A stretch of 64,000 nucleotides of DNA from an uncultured Pelagibacteraceae bacterium. GTDB lineage: Bacteria > Pseudomonadota > Alphaproteobacteria > Pelagibacterales > Pelagibacteraceae. Shown piece by piece: positions 1 to 9,021 of this stretch; the stretch's first letter is position 1; each line of letters starts with the position of its first letter. The stretch covers positions 38,967 through 102,966 of the forward strand of contig CABYKN010000002.1 of assembly GCA_902519695.1 (NCBI GenBank), in the 5' to 3' direction. The notes beneath the pieces are model-generated. The model saw only the letters and a list, made by a program, of their open reading frames with translations, was not told the DNA's origin and made no database searches. The position numbers and the translations under genes were made by a program.

Positions 1-56
1 GCTATATTGCTTGCGCTTCTTTTAAATCCGATTTTAAATTTTTCAAAAATACCCAT
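1..56 (-). CDS. ftsY: Partial CDS, probable signal recognition particle receptor FtsY (N-terminus only)
   Basis: Only the first 18 or so codons lie in the window; the gene runs off the left edge. The start ATG (56-54) shares one base with the dapF stop (TAATG), so it is translationally coupled to dapF. The visible peptide begins MGIFEKFKIGFKRSASNIA, the short amphipathic type of start seen on FtsY proteins. FtsY is the membrane-associated GTPase receptor that docks SRP-ribosome complexes, and its partner ffh lies about 1 kb away on the other strand. In related alphaproteobacteria a MiaB-like methylthiotransferase often follows dapF, but such proteins start with a different, cysteine-containing motif. 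The family call is inference from a short N-terminus and from context. Confidence 0.6.
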   Translation of the reverse strand, partial: MGIFEKFKIGFKRSASNI

Positions 57-880
57 TATATTTTGATATTAATTTTTTCAATTTCAGATACAGGACCTCT
101 CATTTTTATATTTAATTCATTATCAATTTGAATATTTAAAATTCCTGTTGAAAACTCAATTTTTGAATTACTATTTTGTAGTCGATTTAAATTAGCTGCA
201 ACTGCTGTTGCACATGCTGCAGTCCCACAAGATTTTGTTAAACCAGCACCCCTCTCCCAAACTTTAATTTTGTAATGTTGTTCACTAATTTTTTGAGCTA
301 CTGTGACATTGCATTTTTCAGGGAAAACTTCATGATTTTCAATTAATGGTCCATATTTTTTTAAATTTATTTTTTCTATATCCTCGCAAAAATATACGAC
401 ATGAGGGTTTCCAACATTCACTGCAATACCACCATTCATTTTATTTCCGTCAATATCAATCATACCAAGTGATAGATTTTTAGTATCAAGATTTTTACTT
501 AAAGGTATTTTGTTCCACTCTAAATTTGGAGTTCCAATTATCGTTTCAACGTCTTTATTATTAAGAACATTAGATTTTAATATTTTTGAGGATACCGAAA
601 TTTCAATTTCTTTTTTATTTTTTTCAATACTTAGTAAATAAGCAACACATCTAGTTCCATTTCCACATGCATCTGAGCGGCTTCCATCCGAGTTAAAAAA
701 AGCAACATCAGCATCAGCTTTTTGACTTTTGTTTATGTAAATCAACTGATCGCACCCTATGAAATCTCTGTCACAAATTTTTAAGATTTGGTCATTTGAT
801 AAGTTTAAACTATTTATTCTCTGATCAATAATAACAAAGTCGTTTCCTAATCCATCCATTTTAAATGCTTCAAATTCCAT
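56..880 (-). CDS. dapF: Diaminopimelate epimerase
   Basis: Converts LL-diaminopimelate to meso-diaminopimelate, the penultimate step to lysine and the source of the peptidoglycan cross-linking residue; cytoplasmic and PLP-independent. At 274 residues it is the normal family length. Both catalytic cysteines are present in their signature contexts: Cys72 in ACGNGTRC and Cys218 in KSCGTAACAT. The N-terminal KMDGLGNDFVIID block is also typical. The start ATG (880-878) gives the canonical N-terminus. It overlaps the downstream partial ftsY by one base. Transcription probably starts in the 881-1039 gap, which it shares divergently with the ffh leader. The call is secure. Confidence 0.97.
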   Translation of the reverse strand: MEFEAFKMDGLGNDFVIIDQRINSLNLSNDQILKICDRDFIGCDQLIYINKSQKADADVAFFNSDGSRSDACGNGTRCVAYLLSIEKNKKEIEISVSSKILKSNVLNNKDVETIIGTPNLEWNKIPLSKNLDTKNLSLGMIDIDGNKMNGGIAVNVGNPHVVYFCEDIEKINLKKYGPLIENHEVFPEKCNVTVAQKISEQHYKIKVWERGAGLTKSCGTAACATAVAANLNRLQNSNSKIEFSTGILNIQIDNELNIKMRGPVSEIEKINIKI

Positions 881-903
881 ATAAATAATACTTAACTTAT
901 TTA

Positions 904-929
904 TTGACTTTTTGAACCTCTAATATAAT
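904..929 (+). promoter_or_regulatory. Probable promoter of the ffh leader RNA / ffh operon
   Basis: A perfect TATAAT -10 box lies at 924-929, with a TTGACT -35-like hexamer at 904-909. The 14-base spacer is shorter than the usual 16-18, so the -35 assignment is weak, but the -10 is strong. Transcription starting about seven bases downstream (near 936) would begin at the first helix of the structured RNA. This is inference from consensus matching. Confidence 0.5.
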
Positions 930-934
930 TTACG

Positions 935-1034
935 CGCACTTCCGCAAAATACAGCAATTTGCGGTGTCTTTGGAAACAAAGAGATCGACACCAGTCAGCG
1001 AGGGTTCGCCCACTGGTGCGATACTTGCTGTGCG
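935..1034 (+). ncRNA. Structured leader RNA upstream of ffh (multi-stem junction with pseudoknot)
   Basis: The sequence can fold into an ordered set of contiguous helices. An outer stem pairs 935-939 with 1030-1034. Hairpin 1 pairs 942-948 with 958-964. Hairpin 2 (965-990) pairs TGTC and TTTG with CAAA and GACA around a GAAA tetraloop, with a six-base bulge. Hairpin 3 (991-1016) pairs CCAGT with ACTGG and GGG with CCC around a TTCG tetraloop, also with a six-base bulge. The loop of hairpin 1 (ACAGCAA, 951-957) is perfectly complementary to TTGCTGT at 1025-1031, giving a 7-bp pseudoknot that shares two bases with the outer stem, so the two may compete. The RNA ends five bases before the ffh ATG, where I see no Shine-Dalgarno sequence. 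It could be the published ffh leader motif or a cis-regulator. It lacks the SRP RNA consensus, so I do not call it 4.5S RNA. Confidence 0.7.
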
Positions 1035-1039
1035 AAATT

Positions 1040-2398
1040 ATGTTTGAAAATTTAACTAATAAATTTGAAGAAATTTTTTCTTCATTAAAAAAAGCTCCTT
1101 CTCTTGATGAAAAGCAAGTTGACGAGGGTTTAAAAGGAATAAGGTTGGCTTTATTAGAAGCCGATGTTTCTTTAGACGTAGTTAAGGAGTTTATTAGTAG
1201 AGTTAAGCCCAAAGCACTAGGTCAGGAAATTATAAGATCAACCTCTCCTGGGGAAATGGTTGTAAAAATTGTCTATGACGAAATTGTATCTTTTTTAGGT
1301 GATAAGAATTCTGAAATCTCCCTTAATGCTGTCCCTCCAGTTCCAATCATGTTAGTTGGGTTGCAAGGTTCAGGAAAAACTACAACAACCTCAAAATTAG
1401 CGAAATTTTTAGAAAAAAATAATAAGAAAAAAGTTATGATGGCTAGTTTGGACGTTTACAGACCTGCCGCGCAAGAGCAATTGAGACTTTTGGGTGAACA
1501 AAATAATATTGAAACTTTGCCAATTATAGAAGGCCAGCTTCCTGCTGATATTTGTAGAAGAGCTTTAAGTGCTGCAAATTTAAATGGTTGTGAAGTAGTT
1601 TTATTTGATACCGCTGGAAGAACACAAATAGATTTTCAAATGATGAATGAAATCAAACAAATTGAAACTATTATTAATCCTGCAGAAACTATACTAGTAG
1701 CAGATTCTCTAACAGGTCAAGTTGCTGCTAATGTAGCAAAGGAATTTAAAAATACAGTAAATTTGAGCGGCATTATACTTACAAGAGCAGATGGAGATGG
1801 AAGAGGTGGAGCTGCATTGAGTATGAAATATGTTGCTGAGGTCCCTATAAAGTTTCTTGGTGTTGGAGAAAAAATTGAGAATTTTGAAGTTTTCCATCCT
1901 GATCGAATTGCAAATAGAATTTTGGGAATGGGAGATATCGTTTCCTTAGTTGAAAAAGCTTCAGAAGATTTAGATCAAGAAAATTTAAAGAAAACAGAAG
2001 AGAAACTTAAAAAGGGTCAATTCTCGATGGAAGATTATCTTTCTCAATTACGTCAAATGAAAAAGATGGGTGGAATAGAAGGCATAATGTCATTTCTCCC
2101 TGGAGTTTCAAAAATTAAATCACAAATGGACCAATCAGGAATAGATGAAAAAATTATAACTCAAAATGAAGCTGTTATTTTATCAATGACAAAGCAAGAA
2201 AGAGAAAATCCTAAAATTATAAATGGATCAAGAAAAAAAAGAATTGCTAATGGCTCAGGTACAGACATTGCCACTATCAATAAGTTGTTAAAACAATTTA
2301 AGATGATGTCAGAAATGATGAAAAAAATGTCTAAAGGAAACATGAAAGGAATGGCGGATAAAGGGATCCCGCCTGAACTATTTAATCAATTAAAATAA
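1040..2398 (+). CDS. ffh: Signal recognition particle GTPase Ffh (SRP54)
   Basis: The protein component of SRP, which binds signal peptides of nascent membrane proteins and hands them to FtsY. I chose the start at 1040 (MFENLTNKFEEIF, 452 residues). The same frame stays open to 959, but those extra 27 codons coincide with the structured RNA and give a peptide foreign to the family. The layout is normal: N domain 1-90, G domain with P-loop GLQGSGKTTTTSKLA (108-121), DTAGR (190-194) and TRADGD (249-254), then a methionine-rich M domain from about 320 with many MKKM-type stretches. It heads the ffh-rpsP-trmD-rplS run and is probably controlled through the leader RNA directly upstream. Confidence 0.97.
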   Translation: MFENLTNKFEEIFSSLKKAPSLDEKQVDEGLKGIRLALLEADVSLDVVKEFISRVKPKALGQEIIRSTSPGEMVVKIVYDEIVSFLGDKNSEISLNAVPPVPIMLVGLQGSGKTTTTSKLAKFLEKNNKKKVMMASLDVYRPAAQEQLRLLGEQNNIETLPIIEGQLPADICRRALSAANLNGCEVVLFDTAGRTQIDFQMMNEIKQIETIINPAETILVADSLTGQVAANVAKEFKNTVNLSGIILTRADGDGRGGAALSMKYVAEVPIKFLGVGEKIENFEVFHPDRIANRILGMGDIVSLVEKASEDLDQENLKKTEEKLKKGQFSMEDYLSQLRQMKKMGGIEGIMSFLPGVSKIKSQMDQSGIDEKIITQNEAVILSMTKQERENPKIINGSRKKRIANGSGTDIATINKLLKQFKMMSEMMKKMSKGNMKGMADKGIPPELFNQLK

Positions 2399-2412
2399 AG
2401 GAGATATAAGTA

Positions 2413-2829
2413 ATGTTAAAAATGAGACTATCAATGGGAGGTACTAAAAAAAGGCCAGTATATAAAATTGTTGTGGCTGATAGTAGATTTCCAAGAGACG
2501 GAAGGTTTATAGAAAAATTAGGTTTTTATAATCCGTTATTACCTAAGGATAAAAAGGAAAGAATTGGCTTAGATTCTGAGCGAATTAAATATTGGTTAGG
2601 TCAAGGAGCTCAGCCAACGACAAGAGTTGCAAGGTTATTGGGAGAAAACGATATAATGCCAATGCCTGAAAAAGGAAACAATCCTCAAAAAGCAATTCCT
2701 AAAAAAGATAGAAAAAAAGCTGACGAAGGTGGAGAAGCGAAACCAGAAGGAGATGCATCTAAACCAGCAGTAGCACCTAAGGAAGAAGCTAAGCCAGCAG
2801 AAGCACCTAAGGAAGAAGAAAAAAAATAA
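2413..2829 (+). CDS. rpsP: 30S ribosomal protein S16 with C-terminal extension
   Basis: A small-subunit protein needed for 30S assembly. The conserved core ([20 protein letters not shown], then [18 protein letters not shown]) fills about the first 80 residues, which is the whole protein in most bacteria. Here a lysine/glutamate/alanine/proline-rich tail adds more than 50 residues (138 in all), ending in a decapeptide repeat ([20 protein letters not shown]). The tail looks disordered and its role is unknown. A good Shine-Dalgarno (AGGAG) sits 2399-2403, ahead of the ATG. The stop overlaps the trmD start (TAATG), leaving no room for rimM, which usually sits between the two. Confidence 0.97.
   Translation: MLKMRLSMGGTKKRPVYKIVVADSRFPRDGRFIEKLGFYNPLLPKDKKERIGLDSERIKYWLGQGAQPTTRVARLLGENDIMPMPEKGNNPQKAIPKKDRKKADEGGEAKPEGDASKPAVAPKEEAKPAEAPKEEEKK
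2764..2820 (+). repeat. Short tandem repeat in the rpsP tail, period 30 bases
   Basis: Two copies (2764-2793 and 2794-2820, the second slightly short) of a unit starting CCAGCAG and containing GCACCTAAGGAAGAAG. They encode [10 protein letters not shown] and PAEAPKEEE. The near identity at DNA level suggests a recent duplication that lengthened the disordered S16 tail. Confidence 0.75.
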
Positions 2830-3524
2830 TGTTAGAAGCTCGTATATTCACACTCTATCCAGATTTTTTTCCAGGCTATTTAGGCCAAGGTATTTTTGGT
2901 AAAGCACTATCAGAGAATAAATGGAAAATAGATACTGTGGATATAAGAGAGTATGCATTTGATAAGCATAAAACTGTTGATGACACTCCTTATGGAGGAG
3001 GGGAAGGTATGTTAATGAAAGCAGATGTATTAGCAAAATCAATAGATAAGAATGTTAAAGATGGCGAAAAGATTATTTATCTAAGTCCAAAGGGTAAGTT
3101 GTTCAATCATCAATTAGCAAAACAACTATCTCAAGAAAAAACAATAAATATAATTTGTGGACACTTTGAAGGAGTTGATGAAAGATTGTTAAAAACAAGA
3201 AATATTGAGGAAGTAAGTATAGGAGACTTTGTTTTATCTGGAGGTGAAGGAGCTTCGTTTGTAATTCTTGATGCAATTTTAAGATTTATTCCTGGTATTC
3301 TTGGTAATACAAATTCAGCTAAAGAAGAAAGTTTTGAAAACGGACTTTTAGAGTATCCTCAATTTACAAAACCTCAAATATGGGAGGAAAAAAGTGTTCC
3401 AGATGTGCTATTATCAGGCGATCACGCCAAAATTAAAGACTGGCGTTTATCTCAATCTGAGGCTATAACACGCGACCGAAGACCGGATTTGTGGCAATTA
3501 TATAAAAAGACTAAAGAGAATTAA
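2829..3524 (+). CDS. trmD: tRNA (guanine-N1)-methyltransferase TrmD
   Basis: Methylates G37 next to the anticodon in tRNAs reading CNN (Leu, Pro) and CGG (Arg) codons, using SAM, to prevent +1 frameshifting. At 231 residues it is near the normal size. The trefoil-knot SAM site is visible in [13 protein letters not shown] (about 130-142), along with [11 protein letters not shown] (51-61) and [10 protein letters not shown] (111-120). The C-terminal [13 protein letters not shown] segment is also conserved. Its ATG overlaps the rpsP stop by one base, so translation is coupled. Confidence 0.96.
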   Translation: MLEARIFTLYPDFFPGYLGQGIFGKALSENKWKIDTVDIREYAFDKHKTVDDTPYGGGEGMLMKADVLAKSIDKNVKDGEKIIYLSPKGKLFNHQLAKQLSQEKTINIICGHFEGVDERLLKTRNIEEVSIGDFVLSGGEGASFVILDAILRFIPGILGNTNSAKEESFENGLLEYPQFTKPQIWEEKSVPDVLLSGDHAKIKDWRLSQSEAITRDRRPDLWQLYKKTKEN

Positions 3525-3525
3525 A

Positions 3526-4107
3526 ATGAAGACAATTGAAGAAATTAATCAATCTAAAGTAAAAAAAATTATTTCTGAGAGAAAGCATCCAGAATTTTTC
3601 CCAGGTGATATTGTTAAAGTAGGAGTTAGAATAACTGAAGGAAAAAGAGATCGTATTCAATATTTTGAAGGTGTGTGTATTGCAAAAAAAAATAGAGATA
3701 TCAATTCTTCTTTTACTGTAAGAAAAATTTCTTTTGGTGAGGGTGTGGAAAGAACATTTGCTTTATATAGTCCGATTGTAGATACAATTAAAGTTGTAAG
3801 GTCAGGAAAAGTTAGAAGAGCCAAGTTATATTATTTGAGAGATAGAACAGGTAAATCTGCAAGAATTGCAGAAAAAATTAAAAAGAAAATAGGTATAGAT
3901 GTTGAAACTAAGATTCACGAAGTAACAGAAGAAAATGTTATGCCTGATACAGAGCAAAAAACAGCAGACAGCCCACAAGATACCAATAAAGATGCTCCAA
4001 AAGTAGAAGCAAAAAAACCAGAAGATAAAAAAGAAACTAAAGAAGAAACCCCATCAGTAGAAAAAAAAACTGATGAAAAAAAAGAAAATCCTGAAGTAAA
4101 AAAATAA
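3526..4107 (+). CDS. rplS: 50S ribosomal protein L19 with long charged C-terminal extension
   Basis: L19 lies at the 30S-50S interface. The core, with [31 protein letters not shown] and [16 protein letters not shown], fills about the first 115 residues. The remaining 75 or so are a low-complexity tail rich in Lys, Glu, Asp, Thr and Pro (193 total against the usual 115-130). Like the S16 tail encoded about 1.1 kb upstream, it is probably unstructured. The start ATG follows the trmD stop by one base. The next gene, leuC, starts 9 bases after its stop. Confidence 0.96.
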   Translation: MKTIEEINQSKVKKIISERKHPEFFPGDIVKVGVRITEGKRDRIQYFEGVCIAKKNRDINSSFTVRKISFGEGVERTFALYSPIVDTIKVVRSGKVRRAKLYYLRDRTGKSARIAEKIKKKIGIDVETKIHEVTEENVMPDTEQKTADSPQDTNKDAPKVEAKKPEDKKETKEETPSVEKKTDEKKENPEVKK

Positions 4108-4116
4108 TTTTTTACA

Positions 4117-5520
4117 ATGCCTCAAACTATATACGATAAAATATGGAATGATCACCTTGTTCATCAACAAGAAGATGGGACTTCACTTTTATTTGTTGAT
4201 AGACATTTAATTCATGAAGTTACTAGTCCACAAGCATTTGAAGGTTTAAGAAATTCTAATAGAAAAGTTAGACAACCTTCTTTAACTTTAGCAGTAGCAG
4301 ATCACAATGTTCCAACAACGGATAGATCAGTTCCTATTACCGACAAAGATTCAAAAATACAAATCGAGACACTAGAAAAAAACTGTGCAGAATTTGGAAT
4401 AAATCTTTTTGGAATGAACGATAAAAGACAAGGAATAGTTCATATTATTGGTCCAGAACAGGGATTTACACAACCTGGAACTATTATCGTTTGTGGTGAT
4501 AGTCACACTGCTACTCACGGAGCATTTGGTGCATTAGCATTCGGAATTGGAACTTCGGAAGTGGAACATGTCTTGGCAACACAGACTTTAGTTCAAAAAA
4601 AATCAAAAAATTTTAGAATAAACGTTAATGGATCTCTTCCTGTTGGAGTAACATCTAAGGATGTGATATTACAAATAATTGGAAAAATTGGTACAGCTGG
4701 TGGAACTGGTTATGTAATTGAATATGCTGGAAACTTAATTTCGAATTTAAGTGTCGAACAAAGAATGACGATTTGCAATATGACAATTGAAGGTGGAGCA
4801 AGGGCTGGATTAATAGAGCCAGATGAAAAAGTTTTTAATTATTTAAAAGGTAAACCAATGTCTCCAAAGAATTCAAATTGGGACAAAGCATTAGAATATT
4901 GGAGTAAATTAAAGTCTGATGGTGATGCAGTATTTGACAAAGAAATCAGTCTTGAGGGCAAAGATATTAAACCAATGGTAACTTGGGGAACTTCGCCTCA
5001 GGATGTAGTAGATATTGATGGAATTGTCCCTGATCCTGAAAATGAGCAAAACGAAGACAGAAAAAATTCTATTAACAGGTCATTAAAATATATGGGTTTA
5101 AAACCGAAAACTAAAATAAAAGATATTAGAATTGATAAAGTTTTTATTGGAAGTTGCACAAATGGAAGAATTGAAGATTTAAGAGAAGCTGCAAAAATCT
5201 TAAAAGATAAAAAAATTGCTTCTCATGTAAATGCAATGATAGTTCCTGGTTCAGGATTAGTAAAACAACAAGCAGAGCAAGAAGGTTTAGATGTAATATT
5301 TAAAAATTCTGGATTTGAATGGCGTGAGCCAGGTTGTTCAATGTGTTTAGCTATGAATGCAGATAAGTTGAAGCCAGAAGAAAGATGTGCATCAACATCA
5401 AATAGAAATTTCGAAGGAAGACAAGGACGAGGTGGAAGAACTCATTTAGTTAGTCCAGCTATGGCTGCAGCAGCTGCTATATCTGGAAATTTAGATGACG
5501 TTAGAAAATACAATAGTTAA
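4117..5520 (+). CDS. leuC: 3-isopropylmalate dehydratase large subunit
   Basis: With LeuD it isomerises 2-isopropylmalate to 3-isopropylmalate in leucine synthesis; it is a cytoplasmic aconitase-type enzyme with a [4Fe-4S] cluster. The three cluster ligands are exactly where expected: Cys347 in IGSCTNG, and Cys407 and Cys410 in EPGCSMC. The [20 protein letters not shown] block and the AMNADKL motif are intact. At 467 residues it is standard length. It directly abuts leuD with no intervening base, then leuB, so leuCDB form one unit; leuA is not in this window. Confidence 0.97.
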   Translation: MPQTIYDKIWNDHLVHQQEDGTSLLFVDRHLIHEVTSPQAFEGLRNSNRKVRQPSLTLAVADHNVPTTDRSVPITDKDSKIQIETLEKNCAEFGINLFGMNDKRQGIVHIIGPEQGFTQPGTIIVCGDSHTATHGAFGALAFGIGTSEVEHVLATQTLVQKKSKNFRINVNGSLPVGVTSKDVILQIIGKIGTAGGTGYVIEYAGNLISNLSVEQRMTICNMTIEGGARAGLIEPDEKVFNYLKGKPMSPKNSNWDKALEYWSKLKSDGDAVFDKEISLEGKDIKPMVTWGTSPQDVVDIDGIVPDPENEQNEDRKNSINRSLKYMGLKPKTKIKDIRIDKVFIGSCTNGRIEDLREAAKILKDKKIASHVNAMIVPGSGLVKQQAEQEGLDVIFKNSGFEWREPGCSMCLAMNADKLKPEERCASTSNRNFEGRQGRGGRTHLVSPAMAAAAAISGNLDDVRKYNS

Positions 5521-6126
5521 ATGAACAAATTCTCAACATTAAAAAGTATTCCTGCATATTTACCAATTGTAAATATCGATACAGATATGATTATTCCAAA
5601 GCAATTTTTAAAAACAATAAAAAGAACAGGACTTGGAAAAAATTTGTTTTATGAAATGAGATATGATGAAAAAGGTAAAGTAGTAGATGACTTTATTTTA
5701 AATAAATCTCCATATGATAATTCTAAAATTTTAATTGCGGGGAATAATTTTGGATGTGGTTCATCTAGAGAACATGCACCATGGGCACTTTTAGACTTTG
5801 GTATCACTTGTGTTATAAGTACAAGTTACGCAGATATATTTTATAATAATTGTTTTAAAAATGGAATATTACCTATTAAAGTTAATGATGAACAAATAAA
5901 GGAACTTTCTGAATACTCTAAGAGACAAGAAGAAATTGCGATAAACTTACCAGATCAAAAAATAATTTTTGGAAATAAAGAAATCAAATTTGAATTAGAC
6001 GAATTCAAAAAAAAATGTTTAATTGAAGGACTAGATGATATTGCTCTATCTTTGGAAAAGTCTAATAAAATAATTTCATTTGAAGAAAAATTAAAATCCA
6101 CTAAGCCCTGGATATTTAATGATTAA
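5521..6126 (+). CDS. leuD: 3-isopropylmalate dehydratase small subunit
   Basis: The swivelling-domain partner of LeuC, completing the isopropylmalate isomerase. The family signature [17 protein letters not shown] is present at about residues 74-90, and the N-terminal [16 protein letters not shown] block is conserved. At 201 residues it matches the family. Its ATG follows the leuC stop immediately, and its last 8 bases overlap the start of leuB, so the three genes are likely co-translated. Confidence 0.97.
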   Translation: MNKFSTLKSIPAYLPIVNIDTDMIIPKQFLKTIKRTGLGKNLFYEMRYDEKGKVVDDFILNKSPYDNSKILIAGNNFGCGSSREHAPWALLDFGITCVISTSYADIFYNNCFKNGILPIKVNDEQIKELSEYSKRQEEIAINLPDQKIIFGNKEIKFELDEFKKKCLIEGLDDIALSLEKSNKIISFEEKLKSTKPWIFND

Positions 6127-7228
6127 AGTCAAAAAAAGAAAATTTTTATTATTACCAGGTGACGGTATTGGTCCCGAGGTTATTGGTGAAGTTAAAAAAA
6201 TTATAACTTGGTTTAATGTAAATAAATCTCTTGATTTTGATATGGAAGAGGCTTTAGTTGGTGGAGCATCTTATGACAAGCATGGAACACCGATTACAGA
6301 TGAAGTATTTTATAAATCTTTAGAATGTGAAGCAGTTATTTTGGGAGCTGTCGGTGGACCAAAATATGATAATTTAGATTTTTCCAAAAGACCTGAGAGA
6401 GCTCTTCTTAAGCTAAGAAAAGAATTAAAATTATTTGCAAATTTGAGGCCTGCAATTTGTTTTAAACAATTAGTTGAGGCATCTACTCTAAAACCTGAAA
6501 TTGTATCAGGTCTAGACATCATGATTGTTAGAGAATTGACAGGTGGTATTTATTTTGGTGAACCAAGAGGTATCAAGCCAATTGATAATGGCGAACGTAA
6601 AGGAATAAATACTCATACTTATACCTCATCAGAAATTAAACGAGTTGCCAGAGTTGCATTTGATTTAGCAAAGAAGAGAAACAATAAAGTTACTTCCTGT
6701 GAAAAATCGAATGTTATGGAAGCAGGTCAATTATGGAAAGAGGAAGTTCAAAATCTTCACGATAAAGAATTTAAAGATGTTGAGTTAAATCATATGCTTG
6801 CAGATAATTGTGCAATGCAACTTTTGAGAAATCCAAAGCAATTTGATGTAATTGTGACAGATAATTTGTTTGGTGATATGTTGTCAGATGAAGCGTCTAT
6901 GCTTACGGGATCTTTAGGTTTATTACCTTCGGCTTCTTTGGGTGCAAAAAATAAAGATGGCGAAATGAGAGCAATGTATGAACCTGTTCATGGATCTGCT
7001 CCAGATATTGCTGGAAAAGGGATTGCAAATCCTATTGCAACTATCTTGAGTTTTGCAATGGCCTTGAGGTACTCTCTTGATTTAGATAAAGAAGCTGATG
7101 ATCTTGAAAAAGCAGTGCAAAATGTACTAGATGATGGGCTAAGAACTAAAGATATTGTGTCAAAAGGAACAAAAGAAATTTCAACTTCTGGTATGGGAGA
7201 TGCGATTATTGCATATTTGCAAAATTAA
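6119..7228 (+). CDS. leuB: 3-isopropylmalate dehydrogenase
   Basis: NAD-dependent oxidative decarboxylation of 3-isopropylmalate to 2-oxoisocaproate, the penultimate leucine step. The chain starts [21 protein letters not shown], with a short basic leader before the [11 protein letters not shown] family start. The substrate and metal motifs [19 protein letters not shown] and [18 protein letters not shown] are intact, as is the arginine-rich [17 protein letters not shown] region. At 369 residues it is a typical length. It overlaps leuD by 8 bases. The 32-base gap after it separates the leucine genes from the DMSP genes. Confidence 0.97.
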   Translation: MIKVKKRKFLLLPGDGIGPEVIGEVKKIITWFNVNKSLDFDMEEALVGGASYDKHGTPITDEVFYKSLECEAVILGAVGGPKYDNLDFSKRPERALLKLRKELKLFANLRPAICFKQLVEASTLKPEIVSGLDIMIVRELTGGIYFGEPRGIKPIDNGERKGINTHTYTSSEIKRVARVAFDLAKKRNNKVTSCEKSNVMEAGQLWKEEVQNLHDKEFKDVELNHMLADNCAMQLLRNPKQFDVIVTDNLFGDMLSDEASMLTGSLGLLPSASLGAKNKDGEMRAMYEPVHGSAPDIAGKGIANPIATILSFAMALRYSLDLDKEADDLEKAVQNVLDDGLRTKDIVSKGTKEISTSGMGDAIIAYLQN

Positions 7229-7260
7229 AAAAATTAACTTAATTTGATACTATTAAATTT

Positions 7261-9021
7261 ATGACTGTTTATTCCGCACCTGTGAAAGATATGATGTTCT
7301 TATTTGAACATCTAAAAGATAATAAAAATTATAACGAAATTGAAAAATATAAAGAAGTCACTTCTGATCTAGTAAAAGATATCTTAGAGGAAGCTGCAAA
7401 AATTAATGAAGAAATGCTTCTTCCTTTAGCAAAAGCTGGAGACGAAAACCCTTGTGTCTATGAGAATGGAGTAGTCAGAACCCCTCCAGGTTATAAAGAA
7501 GCATATTCAAAATTTATCGAAGATGGATGGGTATCTTTAACTTGTGATCCAAAATATGGTGGTCAAGGAATGCCTAAAACTGTAAGTGCTTTTTTTGATG
7601 AAATGCTTTCATCATCAAGTTTATCATTTAAATTATATAGTGAATTAAGTATAGGTGCGTATAACTGTATTTTGAGTCATGCAACTGAAGAGATTAAAAA
7701 TACATATCTTCCTAAGATTGTTGAGGGTAAATGGAGTGGGACAATGTGTTTAACAGAACCACAGTGTGGAACTGATTTAGGATTAATTAAAACAAAGGCA
7801 ATTAAAAATGAAAATGGCACTTATAATATAAGTGGACAAAAAATTTTTATTACATCTGGCGATCACGATTTAACTGAAAATATTATACACCTTGTTTTAG
7901 CAAGAACTCAGGACGCTCCTAAAGGAACGAAAGGAATAAGTTTATTTTTAGTACCAAAATATGAAATTAATGATGACGGTTCAATTGGTCCAAGAAATGG
8001 AGTTAATACTGTTTCTATTGAATCAAAAATGGGTATTAAAGGTTCACCTGCATGTGTATTAAGTTTTGATGATGCCAAAGGTTATATGATCGGACCAGAG
8101 AACAAAGGCTTAAATTCTATGTTCACTATGATGAACTTAGAAAGAATCGTTGTCGGTATACAAGGACTAGGTCTATCTGAAACAGCTTATCAAACTGCTT
8201 TAAGTTATTCAAAAGAGAGAAAGCAAGGTAAATCAAATAATAATTCTAATGGAGAAACAGATTTAATCATTAAGCATGCAGATATAAGAAGAAGTTTATT
8301 AAATATGAAGTCTATAATTGAGGGAGAAAGATCCTTATCTTTTTGGATGGCTCAGCAAGTAGATGTAAGCTTAAGTCATAGTTCGGAGGAAGTAAAAAAA
8401 GATGCATCGGATATTGTAGGTCTTATGACGCCTGTCATTAAGTCATTTTTTACAGATATGGGTATGGAAATAACCAATGAAGCAATCCAGGTTTTTGGTG
8501 GCTATGGTTATACAAAAGACCAAGGGATAGAACAATTATTTAGAGATAATAGAATTACACCTATTTATGAAGGAACTAATTCAGTGCAGGCAATTGATTT
8601 TGTATTTAGAAAAATAAGTCAAAAAAAAGTTTTTGATAATTTTATGAAATATGTAGAAACAGAAATACAAAATTGTTCAAAAGTAGATAAATTAAATGAA
8701 CATGTAAAAAAAATATCTGAATTAAAAAATATATTGTCAGATTTCACTGACTGGATATCTCCTCATGGTAACACACCAAAAGACGATATAAGCGCATCAT
8801 GTAACGATTATTTAAGATTTTTTGGTTATTTTTGTCTTTCATTTATATGGCTAAAGACAATGAGAAAAAGCTATGAAAATTTGGAAAATAATAAAGAGTT
8901 TTATGAAGATAAATTAAATACAGGAAATTACTATTTTGATAAAATTTTGCCTAGAGCTGAGAGCCATTATAAATCTGCTATTTCTGGTAGTGAATATACT
9001 ATGAGCGCAAAATTTAATTGA
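7261..9021 (+). CDS. dmdC: Acyl-CoA dehydrogenase, probable methylmercaptopropionyl-CoA dehydrogenase DmdC
   Basis: An FAD flavoenzyme expected to oxidise 3-methylmercaptopropionyl-CoA to methylthioacryloyl-CoA, the third step of DMSP demethylation. It is the long acyl-CoA dehydrogenase type (586 residues) with an added C-terminal helical domain, the form seen in DmdC. Visible are the FAD/substrate segment MCLTEPQCGTDLG (about 162-174) and the catalytic base Glu437 in PIYEGTNSVQA. Its stop overlaps the acyl-CoA ligase start (TGATG), and dmdA follows, so the DMSP assignment is strongly supported by context. Sequence alone could not exclude another medium-chain acyl-CoA substrate. Confidence 0.85.
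   Translation: MTVYSAPVKDMMFLFEHLKDNKNYNEIEKYKEVTSDLVKDILEEAAKINEEMLLPLAKAGDENPCVYENGVVRTPPGYKEAYSKFIEDGWVSLTCDPKYGGQGMPKTVSAFFDEMLSSSSLSFKLYSELSIGAYNCILSHATEEIKNTYLPKIVEGKWSGTMCLTEPQCGTDLGLIKTKAIKNENGTYNISGQKIFITSGDHDLTENIIHLVLARTQDAPKGTKGISLFLVPKYEINDDGSIGPRNGVNTVSIESKMGIKGSPACVLSFDDAKGYMIGPENKGLNSMFTMMNLERIVVGIQGLGLSETAYQTALSYSKERKQGKSNNNSNGETDLIIKHADIRRSLLNMKSIIEGERSLSFWMAQQVDVSLSHSSEEVKKDASDIVGLMTPVIKSFFTDMGMEITNEAIQVFGGYGYTKDQGIEQLFRDNRITPIYEGTNSVQAIDFVFRKISQKKVFDNFMKYVETEIQNCSKVDKLNEHVKKISELKNILSDFTDWISPHGNTPKDDISASCNDYLRFFGYFCLSFIWLKTMRKSYENLENNKEFYEDKLNTGNYYFDKILPRAESHYKSAISGSEYTMSAKFN

Noticed and set aside
935..1034. 4.5S / SRP RNA gene, suggested by the 100-base size and nearness to ffh
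   Set aside because: It lacks the helix 8 consensus (GGTCAGG...GGAA...AGCAGCC) on both strands and folds into several short hairpins, not one long one.
959..1039. A 27-codon upstream extension of ffh in the same open frame
   Set aside because: It overlaps the structured RNA, its peptide does not resemble Ffh, and the family start MFENL lies at 1040.
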